Of a stretch of DNA of 64,000 bases, positions 1-11,815 are shown piece by piece (within the stretch, counting starts at the first letter, position 1; each line of letters opens with the position of its first letter). The stretch covers positions 25,987,456 through 26,051,455 of the forward strand of contig OZ024875.1 of the NCBI GenBank assembly GCA_964017185.1, in the 5' to 3' direction. The stretch comes from Rugalucina vietnamica (taxonomy: Eukaryota; Mollusca; Bivalvia; Lucinida; Lucinidae). Under the pieces are notes generated by a model that was given only the letters and a program-made list of their open reading frames with translations, was not told the DNA's origin and searched no databases. The translations under genes and the position numbers were made by a program.

Positions 1-453
1 TGAAAACAGAACGCTTATGCACAAATGAATAATGTGTGTTTTAAATCTTGTCCTATTGTCATTTTATGTGAAAATTAGAGAAAACTGTGTTTGTGGTTGT
101 CATAAAATGGACCACACACGCAGTTCAGGAACTTGAAATGTCAGTTAGGAAGTGGTCTCATATACTTTTGCTGTCTATACAGTATGATTTAGTGAATCAC
201 TAGTTTGATTTTCTCTGAGATTCATTCACTAATAATGTAATATTCAACATTCCTGTTCATTATTTTCATATATTGATATGATATTGAATATAATTGGATG
301 TCCAATGTTCCATTGATTGGTTTGCTAATGTTCCTGGTAGAGATGTCCCAGAGGGGATATAGTGTACATGTTCATAGTGTACGATCATTAGGTCTTGTTT
401 ACATGTCTGTATAATATGGCAACTCTGATTTAGCCATTAGTATTTCTAAAGCT

Positions 454-893
454 CCTGTCACACGAGTTGGGGCTGCCAGTTAAGCTCTGCCCATGTTTTT
501 AGTGGAACTCCTAGCAACTCGTAGAGAACTGACCATATGCTGGCGGTTGTGGTACACTAGTCTTCCCAACTCGTAGAAATTCATAGCTTGTTGTGGTTTA
601 AAATTCTCACAGCAACTCACTGTCTAAAAAAGGGCAGAGTCTATTAGACATACTCATGATTTCCTAGCTTATTGTTTTTTGATATGTCGTTCGTTCTCGG
701 CGTCTTGTCAAAGATTGTGGGCTACCTACGATCTGAGAAAGACATTGAAGGCGACTTCTTACGAGTCACTATGACATCTCGTGAGTTTACTATGATATTC
801 TTACGAGTATTTGTGAGTTGCCATGACTTATATTGAAGCGAAGTCCTGTAGAACTGGTAGGACATTATAACTTGTGGCAACTCGCGTGACAAG
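454..893. mobile_element. Short non-autonomous TIR element with repeated ACTCGT motifs
   Basis: The left end CCTGTCACACGAGTTG (454-469) matches the reverse complement of the right end CAACTCGCGTGACAAG (878-893) at 14 of 16 positions. The roughly 440-bp interior repeats short ACTCGT/ACGAGT words (for example near 498, 757, 780 and 797) and has no coding capacity. I infer a MITE. The target-site duplication is not clear. Confidence 0.55.
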
Positions 894-2550
894 CAGCGAG
901 TTATGTTTTGCGTAACTCGTATGTGAGTGTGTGACTGCTTCTAAACTTTTCTAACATAATATATCTTTTCACTAAAGTTTAAAAAACTTGCCTCTGATGA
1001 TAGTTTTCGCTTCTTGATCATAGTTTGTCCTAATAGGACCTGCAAAAAATTTGAAAATCGGTCAGCAGATAAAGTTTTAATGGCCAAAATGAATTTTGAA
1101 TAGGGATTTTGCATTGGCAAGGGAGATAATCCATGATCGTGAAAATGGTACTTTTCGAAAAATTTTACTTGATCAATTTTATAATGATATTGAGCAATCA
1201 TAATGGAATACCAAGAATTTTTAATTTTTGCGGGGGAAAAGTTGCAAAATATCTGCAGAAACCATTATCAGACACTAGGAAACAAACTTTAGTTGCCTTC
1301 TCTTGTTTTCTGACAGGTCATTGTGAGGTTAGTGTTGGGAGGGAAGCAAGGAAATTAGTCTGGCTGTCTTGACTGACATAAATTGAGAGTATCTTGTGTG
1401 CGTAGTTGGGTGTAGAACCTTACCTCCTCTGCTGTGTCATAGAATGTATGTTTATCCCTAGCTCTGGTTAAAATGATACTATAAAATTTCAGGGGTGAAA
1501 GGAAAGCATATAAGAGGGATCAAATATGACTTGACATTCATTAACATTCACAAGGTTTGGAGGAAAGTGTGAAAAATTGACACCCTATATTTTAACACTT
1601 CCCACCAGATGTAGAGATATCTGGTCCCTCTAAAGAATTATCATGTCAACAAAAACGTAAGTCTGAATTTATGGTTTCAGATTTTTTTGTGGCATTGTTC
1701 AAATAAATATGTTTCATAAATGTGAAATGGAAATCCCCTAGTTTTCTTACATAGAAGAAGTATTTGACAAGTAGTCTGTGGAAAGTTTGATTAATTGCCG
1801 AGGTCTATATCAGACAATGCTGGCCAGAGTTTCTTCATTATTCTGTCTATTACAACATTCTCCTGTCAATAAGAGACGTGTGGAGAAGCTACACTACAGA
1901 GAAATCTTACAGGCTAGTGTCCTGATTATTTAATTTGCAGACCAGTATTATGATATTAAATAAATCAGTATTCCAGTACTTTCTAACTATCTGTTATAGC
2001 ACTAGGAGGGCAGTAAGAAAATAAGTGGAAAAATGCCATAAAATACTTAAGCATCAGCCAGTTGATATGAAAAGCACATATAAACAGGGGTCCTTTTGTA
2101 ATTACATGTAACTGACATTGTCATTGACATGTACAAGACACCATTATGACATCATTTCGCATGACCCAGTGCAACTGACTTGTTGTTGTTGAAAAGAATT
2201 AAAAAAAAGTTCTAACAATTTCTTGAAATCATACCACATTCTGATGCTTTATCTACTAATAGAATGGGATTGAATATTCAAGAGGCTATTTCATTTTGTA
2301 AACTTTAAAAAATTCAGTACCTTCTTTTTTGACCAATGTTTAATTTAAAAGAATGACATATACTATAACTAGTAGAGACAATGTTAAGAATAAATTTGTT
2401 TCAAACTTGCAGGAAAGATAAATGTTTAATAAATGACTTTACGAAAATACAACATTGTCAAAAATATAAGTAGCTTTGGCAGTTATACAGGGTCGGCATT
2501 TCCAAGACTCTAAGAGACAAATTCATTCTATATAAATCCTTGTTGCTTTA

Positions 2551-2592
<42 letters not shown>

Positions 2593-4479
2593 ATTTGTTT
2601 AATAGTCTGTTGTCCTCTACTTAGGGTTGGACTTGTTCTTAGACGACCCCACCTGAGCCATGTACATTTGAGTTAATAAGTTTCAAATAAAATGTGGGTT
2701 AACACAATCAAAATGGGTGCTACAAGACTTAGAACTTAGATGTATTTTGAAATAAGAATGTTTAAGGCTTTGACGTAAAGTTGCACAGCATAATGTTAGA
2801 TGTTGTTTCCATAACGACAGCTGCAATGCACGTGTTCATATTATGCTTGCCTATTTCCGATGACATTTCATAATGTATTATGGCATTATGTGTTCAAATT
2901 TCGTCTTGAAATAACCAAAGGTATATAAGCAATAGAAATGACAACTTATACTATCAGAGGAACTGTAGTATATTCATACCCCAAGGCGTCCATGTGAAAT
3001 AAGCACAAGCAGCTCATCTAAGAACTTGGTTATTATGTGACATCATAAGGTCATTGTGGAGCTACGTTCTTCATTGTACTTGAAGAGTATGGTAAACTGC
3101 TGGCTGGGAGGCTTGCCTAGGAACAGCAAGGACTGTTCCGACATGACCATAGCTGTTGACACTAACTAAAACTAACAAACATACAAGAACATTGACTATT
3201 GTACTATATTGCAATGCAGTGATAAAGATGCAAGCAGACCTAAAATCAATGAATAACATATGAATTTAGTATTCATTAAAGTTTTCAACATCCATTGGGA
3301 AATGCTGGAAAGCTGGAGCTTTCTGTGATACTGAAACTTACAAATTAACTTGTATACAGACAGTAGTTTGGTAAATGATCTTTATATATATTATACCCCT
3401 CGCGAAAAGTTTAGCATATTTATTTGTCAAAAAGGAGGCAAATTTATCTAGTAAGAACTATTCTTAGGGGATAAAAATGTCAACACAATTGTCCCTATTC
3501 AATGTCATGGTTCCAGTAGAAACAATTAGGACTTTTACGGATTCAAATTGGCAGTTAGTTATCTACTGAATGACAAAAGATAAGGTTACTGGTTTGAAAA
3601 AGTAATTTTAGACAATTTTTTGAAATTTTTTCCAAAAAGGACTTTGTTTCAGTATTTTAACTCAAAAGTTACTAAAATATTGAGGTGATAGATAGAATAA
3701 TGATATGGTATAGACATTATTATTCTGTCATTTGAGAAATAGGCATTAGATACTTTAAAGACAAACTTGTTTTCAAAATGTTGCAAATTACAATTTTGCT
3801 ATACTTTCTTAACATTTTTGTTCCTTCCAGAAATGTCAGTGTTTGATGTCAGGTCTTCCATTTTTGTTTGTAACAGATGTTACAACATACTCGTCCTGGA
3901 CATGGGGTTCGGGCGTGACGTATGGTGCGCAGAATTCAGCATTCAGAAACACGGCTGATCAGTAAAATGATGCATTATTAACATATCCAACAATTTTCAA
4001 AATCTCCTTGGCCGAGACAAACTGTCATTTGTTCTTTGCTACGACATGCTTCCTTTCTAAATCCATGAATGCTGAAGTCGTATTATAAGCTTTGAAAATA
4101 TTTTGCAGGACATGTAACTTTAGTGCTATAATACTAGAATATGCTAAACTTTCGGCGAGATGTATATTTAGATGCCCCAATGCTCTTTATGAGAACATGT
4201 TTTACCATTGAAAATGCAGCAAGGTATTCATTGGTCATGTGCAAAAGTTTGCATGATGTCTTTCACACAACTTGGCTTTTAACCCTTATCCTGCTGAATT
4301 TACAATAGATAGGGCTGAAATTGGGGGTGACCTTGCTTGGGACCCCATAATTCCGCTATAAAAAGTCTGATTAGGCTGTAATTTTGACAGGATACACGCG
4401 AATGGAGGCCGCCATTTTACCCATGATTCCCTAGCTGTCATGTGATTTCAAAATATGGCAGTCATGTGACAATCACATA
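894..4479. other. Non-coding stretch, no supported gene
   Basis: AT-rich sequence with no exon-like conservation that I recognise. The only distinct item is the CAT microsatellite listed separately. It is probably intron or 5' flank of the kinase gene that starts at 18061. Confidence 0.5.
2551..2592. repeat. (CAT)14 microsatellite
   Basis: Fourteen uninterrupted CAT trinucleotides in non-coding sequence. Confidence 0.97.
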
Positions 4480-5504
4480 CGAGGGATCATCAAAAATTAC
4501 GTGGACTTTTCCCATAACTTGACAACAATTCCGGCAAACATATTCAAATTTCAGCTGGCAATAAACTTGCATATCACCACTAGATTCTGAAAGTTTGGTT
4601 AATATAAAATGTTTTATTAGCAGTTGGTGATGATTTTTCTTACCCCACCCTCCCCATGGCGGAGCACGTCAGAAATGACGTTAAGTTTGGCACTGCAGTA
4701 TCGCATTTCTTTTGCGTTTTCTTCAAAACGGTTTTGCAGATCACAACCAAACGTGCCATGTGTCTTAATAAATCCATAACAAAACAATTTATGCTTGCTC
4801 AAAAATTACGGTGGTCCGGTTGTGCACCTACGTTGTTTTGCTTAGGCATACATGTTTGCTTTTTTCAAAATGTTTAAGCGATGTCTGAACTGCATGCAAC
4901 ACAGATCAACCGGCAATATTGTACAATTCCCATTTGAAACTAATCCTAATTTCGTAATTTGCCGGTAAAACTTCAAGGTCCTTCGATAAAGCATTACAAA
5001 TGAAACATTTTGTGCACGTTTGAACAAATAGGACCCCAAATAAATATCGAAATTCATATCCGTCACTTAAAATGTTCTAACGTCTAAATTATAATGTTAA
5101 AAGTCAGCATCCTTATGCCCAGTCCAAATTTATTTTCAAATCAAGGTAATACATTAAACAATTTATATAGATTTGTATTTTTAAACCATGTCCCAATAGT
5201 TAAATAATCTTTTAACATACTTTGAGCAGTAAAACTGTAAAAATCAGTAGCCCTAAAAAGCACATTTTGTGGTTCAAAATCAGTGTTTTTGCGTCGACGT
5301 CACTGACGTCATCGGAGTGCTCCATGGTGGCGAAAGTGGGTGTTTTCATTTCACAATAACTTTGTAACGGATGAAGGGATTGTGATAAAATTTTGCACAC
5401 TGCTGCATATTACATGGGTCCACGTGGATTAAACGTTTGAGTGGAATCGAGTCATATAATCATAAGTTATCAGAAAAGTCCACGTAATTTTTGATGATCC
5501 CACG
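4480..5504. mobile_element. Mariner-type non-autonomous element with TA duplication
   Basis: Terminal inverted repeats of about 40 bp are visible: the left end reads CGAGGGATCATCAAAAATTA and continues ACGTGGACTTTT; the right end is its near-exact reverse complement, ending TTTTTGATGATCCCACG. A TA dinucleotide flanks each side (4478-4479 and 5505-5506). Known mariner elements insert at TA and often have ends starting CGAGG or similar. The 1,025-bp interior has only short chance ORFs and no transposase motif, so the copy is non-autonomous. The superfamily is an inference from ends and TA target only. Confidence 0.75.
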
Positions 5505-6289
5505 TATAAAAAAAGAAAAAAAAAAGAAAAGAAAAGAAAGAAAGCTCCCAGGAGATTAGTGCTTACTGTGTATGTTCCAGAAAGAAAATGGCTACATGAC
5601 TAAGCTCCTCATTCAATGCTACATCTTTACCACTAGTAATGATTTTCAACTGACTGCCCAGGCTTCCCTATAATCCAGTCAAAGTTGTGAGTGGTGTTCC
5701 TCAAAACTGAACCTATTGGATTTGGGTCGTCTCGGTCCCGATTTCTTGGACGTCACACCTCGTATGAACATCCGCAAAGAGAGTGGTATTTCTGTGGTCA
5801 AACTAGGGTTTCTCTTGAATTGAAAAACACACAGTTTTCTTGTGAGCTGGGCAAGCTGTAAAGGTTGACTACCTTTGAAAATGACAATGGGCGCGAACAC
5901 CAAGATAGGGGTTAAAAGAAAGAAATATAACAAATTTTATAGCAGTAGCTGTATAGCGATAGTTTGTTGAAATGAAAGGATGTGAAACTGTGATGTTTGT
6001 CACAGGCATTAACACAGAGAGAAACTAGCAGCTGCTCTCTCCGTGCTGACCTTTACAGAACTGAAAATTTTATGGGAGAGAGATAACATGACAGATAGGA
6101 GCTAGCTGTCACAGGAGGAAATATGTCCAATGGGGGGTTTATGCACAGTCTATGCAGCCAAAGACGAGCGTTAAACCAGATTAATCAAAATGAGAGATCA
6201 TTGTTATTTATGAAGGACCATGTAGCCTTTGATTTTTCATTATGTATAAAACAGTTATTTCCTAAGATGTGGCTCATGATTAACTAATA
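5505..6289. other. Non-coding stretch with purine-rich tract
   Basis: Begins with an A/G-rich simple tract at about 5507-5545. No gene or clear element is visible in the rest. Confidence 0.45.
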
Positions 6290-6512
6290 TAAGCCTCATG
6301 TCCTCTTTAAGGAACATAGGCAAACAGCATAGCCCCAGATGGGACGCCGCAAAATGCGGCGTCCCATCTGGAGCTATTCTGTTTGCACAGAGAAATTTCA
6401 TGGAAAAATGAGATAAAGAAATAAAAATCACTCCTAACACCCCTAAAAATGAAAGTGGACTCATCCATTTGATAATGATGGGAGAATCCATTCGTCAAAT
6501 ATGGGTTAAGCC
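6290..6512 (-). mobile_element. MITE of family E with GC-rich internal hairpin
   Basis: Related in sequence to copies at 57163-57385 (+) and 27213-27480 (-). Shared landmarks are a block containing CCTAAAAATGA, a block reading GATGGGACGCCGC, and GCAAACAG. Inside this copy, 6335-6351 and 6355-6371 form a perfect 17-bp stem around a 3-base loop. No coding sequence. Confidence 0.65.
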
Positions 6513-6895
6513 ATCACTTGGAAACTGCTGCAAAGTCCTATTTGTCATCTATGAATGATTGATGCAGATCCATCATTCACTGTCGGATCAATCATAGAGA
6601 TAATCTTCCTACATATCGTACCATGATTATATAAACATCACGAAGTTCTGCGTGTGACATGTGGTTAGAAGCCAGGTTCAAGTAAATGTTTGTCACACGA
6701 TGAGGGTAGATTATTGATAATTTCCTATGTTATGGAGAAGACCGTTTTCCTCACTAATTACATCAGCACTGCGTTTTATTGATTTTGAAAATTCTACAGG
6801 TTGCTTTATGATTGTCGTAAAAATTTAAAAACTTGGACATCCAAAACACTTTGATGAAATGAAATGTTGGGGCTATATGACATAAACATTGTCTG

Positions 6896-7036
6896 GGGAG
6901 TATGGTGGCTTAATGGTAGAGCATTGGAATCCAAATTGAGAGGTCCTTTGTTCAGTGCCCACTGTATTAAACTAGGAAGTGGTGACTCAAGCTGGACATG
7001 ACTGAAAATTTGTTGACTGGGACATTAAACCTCATT
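6896..7036 (+). repeat. tRNA-derived SINE (family 1)
   Basis: The head resembles a tRNA: an A-box-like TGGCTTAATGG at 6905-6915, followed by GGTAGAGCATT and a degraded B-box region. The body ends with the family tail ATGACTGAAAATTTGTTGAC and CTGGGAC. It is homologous to the better preserved copy at 11357-11572. Confidence 0.7.
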
Positions 7037-7309
7037 ATTACATAAAGAGGAGTGTCACAATGAAGAAAAAAGCTTGTAATTTGTGGGCATGCACTGTTAT
7101 TACATGTACCCTGTACCGGTGTAACAAAAAGCACATGCTAACTTATGCTTATCTGACCTCAGACTGATATGAACATAAGTAAGACAGATTATACGCATTT
7201 ATATAAAAATGTAATTGAGCTACTAAAATAATGCCCCATTATTTCTTAGGTTTTTGCAGTGTTTTAGTTGCATTTATGACAATAATAGACGTCAAACATG
7301 ATATCGTCA

Positions 7310-7391
7310 TTCATTAAAATTCGCAAGGACCCTCGGCTTTGCCCTCGGTTATCAATTATCCCCTCAGGACCAAGCGAATCTTAATGAATGG
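7310..7391. repeat. Small foldback (imperfect palindrome)
   Basis: TCATTCATTAAAATTCGC on the left is mirrored by GCGAATCTTAATGAATG on the right, with a short GC-richer centre containing CCCTCGG. Probably a tiny MITE or the remnant of one. Confidence 0.55.
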
Positions 7392-7484
7392 AAAAGCATC
7401 TGTTTGATCACTCTTATTATTAAGTTATGCAAACAAATATAATGAAGGTGATCCGAAGATTTTGATAATGATTCAGGGTTTCAG

Positions 7485-7538
7485 GACAGACAGACAGACA
7501 GACAGACAGATGAACAGGTGGACAGACAGATGGACAGA
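7485..7538. repeat. (GACA)n microsatellite, interrupted
   Basis: Six GACA units followed by diverged GACA/GATA-like units. Confidence 0.9.
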
Positions 7539-8362
7539 TACATGGATAGCATTTCTTGTCTCTATCCAGAGCAATCTGGCTAATTTTGCAATGGTTGTTT
7601 TTTTACAGCAGCCTATCTGGTGTGCTAGGCTTGCTTAAGATGGGTTGTTAGAGTGCTTAAAGAATCAATCATTTTAATGCGCCTGAAATTATGTGTCAAT
7701 AACCCTGTCAATACTTTAGATGAAAGCTGGGTTCAGAGGAAATTAAGCACAAATAAAACCAAAATACTTCAAACTTCTTGCTGAAAAATCATGGAATTTT
7801 AAGTGGAAGATTTCTGTGAGAGTTAGGGCTAAGTGTGTCAAAGATTTTGTTTAATATAATGTGAAATCACTTTTAAGAGCTTTTATTCAATGCACATGGT
7901 CTTGAATAAATAAACACATTTGGTTGCCAATAAAGAAGTTGGCAATTCTCAATTTGTTGTCAGTTGCACTTTAACTTCTGAAGAAAAATGTCTAAAATTA
8001 TTTGCTCATGCTCTGTTGACCTGCATGAGAACAAGTGCTTGTCTTTTGTTGTTCACATCAAAGTACATTTCCTTAATCTTACAAGATGTTGATACACATA
8101 CAAAATAGAAAATGCTTTTGCAGTCAGCAAATGCAAAAGTAACAGTGTTTCGGTTGCAAGTGAATATGCTATGTTTCTAAAGGATTGTGTGTGATGATTG
8201 AGAGTAGGGCATTTCAAGGGAACAGTGAAGATATCAGTACCATAATGCAATGTTTTTGTTCTCAGGAATGAAACAAAATTCAATCAAAAGTATCATCATA
8301 ACAGTGCAGGCTTTACAACCAGCAAAGGCATTCTCATAACCCAATTGTGATCAATTGATATA

Positions 8363-8549
8363 CAGTTCAACCTCATTATAACATGCCTCATTACAGTGCG
8401 GTTTTCAATATAACGTGGCCATGTCATGGCTCCCAAAGTGATTATTTTGCTATAGGTCTATTGTAAATAACATCATTATAACACGGTTCACTTATAACAT
8501 GGTCTGTTTTCATGGACCCCAATGATAGCATTATAATGAGGTTGACCTG
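8363..8549. mobile_element. MITE of family F, pogo/Tigger-type ends
   Basis: 187-bp element with ends CAGTTCAACCTCATTATAA and TTATAATGAGGTTGACCTG, inverted to each other, and TA on both sides (8361-8362 and 8550-8551). CAGT ends at a TA target are typical of pogo/Tigger elements. Related copies lie at 27548-27743 (opposite orientation) and at about 51492-51630 (partial). Confidence 0.75.
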
Positions 8550-8551
8550 TA

Positions 8552-11356
8552 GTATGTATTTCCTTATAGCAGGTGGATCTGGGTCCCAGTCTCAGTCAGA
8601 ACTGTGGAGAGATATGGTTTCTAGCGAGGCATGTAGTAGAAGTGTCACTCAGGTGTCAACTTATGTCCAGAATCTTCCCCTGAGACTTTCCAAGGCATTT
8701 ATAATCATTATGAAGTGTGACAATAGCAAGTTCTTAGAGGATGGATAAAACAGTCTTTTAGTGATGCTTATGTCAAGATGATTAACTCATCTCCTCACCC
8801 CATCCTCCCCATATGTATTTGTCTGATACCGGTGAAAGAAGTGTGCACTAAGTATTGGCAATCTGCCTCTGAGAGACTTCTTGAAGAATAGTTTGAGATA
8901 GATGACCATCCCAACATACAACAAAATCAAAGAAAAGTGTTTGTGCCAGTCAAAGATGTTATGTAGATTGTTAAGAAGTTGAAAATCTCCTTTGAGTACA
9001 CTGTTTTGCCATTTTCTGTTTTCTAGGAAACACTGCAGTGTACCAAGCCTGAGAAAAAGGTGCCATACTTCCAGACCAATCCAGTAATACCATATAACAA
9101 CAATAAAAGATCACACTATAAATTATCTCCAGACATTAATATATATTGAGAGAACTTGTGTAAATTATCATCAGACATAATGGTATAAATTCTGCAGTTA
9201 ATTCTGACAAACAGAAAATAACAGAAATAAACTTGATTCCCTTTTTCCATCAGAAATGTGAACCATTGACACTTTTATTGAAAGCAGCGTCCATGGATCG
9301 GAATGCCAATTATTCAGAAGTAAGAACAATTTCGAACTTTGCTGATGGCACATAATTCTTAATTTCCTTCTTTCGGCCTTCTGCAGACTGTTAATAATGT
9401 TTTTAGAGACAAATAATGTTGTTCTTTTATACAAACGTTTTTTATGATGTCAGTCTGTTGTATAGTTATATTGCATGAGATGAGAGTGATGTAACTTGTC
9501 CTGCTGGTTGAGCATCCAATCCTATATGGAGTGGTGGGGAGAGGGGGTTCAATCCCTGCTGCACTGAGGTATGTGTTTCATAGAAACACCTTACACTGTT
9601 ACATTTTACTTATCTTTCATAGTACAGATTAATACCCAGAAAGTGGGCTGAAACAACACAGGCCATAACAACCAACTCAGTCAAAAGTGCTTATAACACC
9701 TTCAAAAGACCTTTGCCAAAATCACCTTGCTATATTTAGTATTGTTTGGACCACTGCTTGCTGGGCAGTTTTCAAGGTTCTCGATTAAGCCCAAATTGTG
9801 AAGCTTGTGTGTATGATCTTAGCAATAACAAGATTGTACCAAGAGTGGTAAAGTTTAAAGATAACGGAACTTTGTTGTATATTATAGCTTATGCCAAGCT
9901 CAGATGGTAGAAATTCAACAAACAGTCTCCTCAATGATTTGTCTGCACTCTCCTGCAGATGACATCTGAGCCAAGTGCAAGGGTGTTACAGCACTCTTTG
10001 GCGATGTTGTAATCATATTAGTGCTTTTACCATAGGTGACAGAGCAAGTGGGTGTAGACAGTGGAGAGAGACATTGTGAAATATCTGTTACAACACCAGT
10101 CTTTTTATAGGCGGATGTATTATTGTTGACGTTATTAAAGGTTGATTTTGTAATTTTACCATAAAAATACAAGTACTGTTTACTCTCTGCTTCTATACAG
10201 TATGTGCTCTGTTTAGACAAAACAGGTCTGATATATCAGGAAACAATCATCAGGACCTGGTGCAGTCAAAACAAAGTCATATCCATTGGATAAAAGAGAA
10301 CATGATTATGGTTAATAGCGTTAGCAGCTCTTTCCCAAGAGGTGACATGCAAAACCATTTATAATGTTCAATATTGTCTGCATAGCTGTCTATTGGTTTG
10401 ATTTCCTTCCTACTCATAATTGAATGACATAGCTCAATATGAGTCAGTTGGAGTACAGAGAACTGAAAGGATTTTCCTGGAAATCCTGAGCTTAGTGGTA
10501 TTGAGATCAATTGAGAAAATAGATCCTTTTCTTTCCTTGTTTGAAGAAAACATTTTGTAGAAATAAGAGACAGTTTTGCTCTCTCAGAGCCAATGTTCTG
10601 ACAATGTTGAAATGTAACAGAGAGGAGTAGAAATGAAGTAGATAGCATTTATCAATCTGTGTGGCTCCTGCATGTGACGAGAGTCCTGGTATGGGAAGTT
10701 TGTAATGGTTGGGGGTGGGGGAGAGGTGAGTGAAGTGCATGGATTGATGTAAGAATGAAGTGAATGCAGGTCAAACTGTCTGATCTGAGACTTAGCTGGA
10801 AGAACTTAACATTTTGTTAGCTTTGTGCTGCTGTTATCTCAATGAAAATTGATACAGGGATATTGAAACCTCACTGTGACAAAACTTGTTCTTTCACCAG
10901 GAGTATCTGCATAGATCAGATACAGATGTGTAGGTTGTATGACATATAGAAACTGAAGGTATCATGGTCTATCTAGTTAGTGTACAAAGAAAGTAATAGA
11001 TGCATTATACAAGGTATGCAGTGGCTTAGCAGCACATTTTTTTGGTTTGCCTGAGCCAGAAACAGGTTCTGTTATGATTCCTCTGAATTATTTGAAGCCA
11101 GGATTTTTATGAGGAGATGTAATTTGCAAGAAATGTTTTATTGCAATATATGACAATGGGATCCTCTGTTATCTGAGGATGGATTGGAAGCATATCAATA
11201 TTATAATGTCTCTAGCAGTTATATAATATTAATGACAAAGAGGTCATTAAGTTGACAATCTGCATACAATAGTGTCTGCACCACTAGGTTTATATCTGAA
11301 GGAATGGTGCTAACTGTCAGTTAGCGCACATCATATGATATAGTACCAAACCAGTT
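8552..11356. other. Non-coding stretch; possible degraded SINE at about 9495-9640
   Basis: No supported gene. Around 9501-9560 the sequence GGTTGAGCATCCAATCC followed by GGGGGTTCAATCCCTGC looks like a degraded tRNA-derived head with a recognisable B box. Two ORFs of about 80-120 codons here have no family features. Confidence 0.35.
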
Positions 11357-11572
11357 GAGGGAGCGTGGTGGCATAGTGGTAGAGCGTCAAACTCCAAATC
11401 GAGAGGTCCTGGGTTCGATCCCCATAAGCGGCACCATTTTGTGTCCTTGAGCAAGACACATTAACTCCCTACAGTACTGGTTAAACCCAGGAAGCGTTGG
11501 CTCTGTCCCGACATGACTGAAAAATTGTTGACTGGGACTTTGAGCTTCAATACAAACAAACCAAACTAGTTG
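11357..11572 (+). repeat. tRNA-derived SINE (family 1), best preserved copy
   Basis: A box TGGCATAGTGG (11369-11379) and B box GGTTCGATCCC (11412-11422) of an RNA polymerase III internal promoter are intact. They are followed by a conserved body (GTCCTTGAGCAAGACACATT, ACTGGTTAAACCCAGGAAGC) and a tail ending TTGTTGACTGGGACTTTGAG. Homologues: 6896-7036, 28434-28630, 53233-53478 (-), 63525-63668 (-). Too diverged from a cloverleaf to be a tRNA gene. Confidence 0.85.
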
Positions 11573-11628
11573 AAAATGCTCTTAAAATTGGAAAAGTGTG
11601 AAAGTCAGCCCTTTAAGATCAATACATT

Positions 11629-11815
11629 ATTAGCTCACCTGAGCTGAAGGCTCATAGGTGAGCTTATAGGATTGGCCAACGCTGTTCTAACTTCTCCTCC
11701 AAAACCCCTGGGCCAATTGAAACCGAAAGTGGATCATCCTCAGGAAAGGGAACAAAATTTTTATAAAAGTTTCCTTTTAAAAGGAATGTTTGTCCAGTAT
11801 TGAAAATAAAAAACA
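11629..11815 (+). mobile_element. Helitron-like family B, 5' part, cut by a family A copy
   Basis: Starts with the family B 5' end TAGCTCACCTGAGC, the hairpin that pairs GAGC with GCTC, and AGGTGAGCTTATAGGATTGG. After about 190 bp it is interrupted by a reverse-oriented family A element at 11816. I could not find the matching 3' part with certainty. Confidence 0.65.

Noticed and set aside
8512..8748. 78-codon + strand ORF with an acceptor-like CTTATAGCAG before a Ser/Gln-rich segment
   Set aside because: Its start lies in a family F MITE and I found no matching donor or kinase homology; an exon cannot be supported.
10277..10740. Overlapping - strand ORFs of 77 and 123 codons
   Set aside because: Low-complexity hydrophobic readings without conserved motifs.
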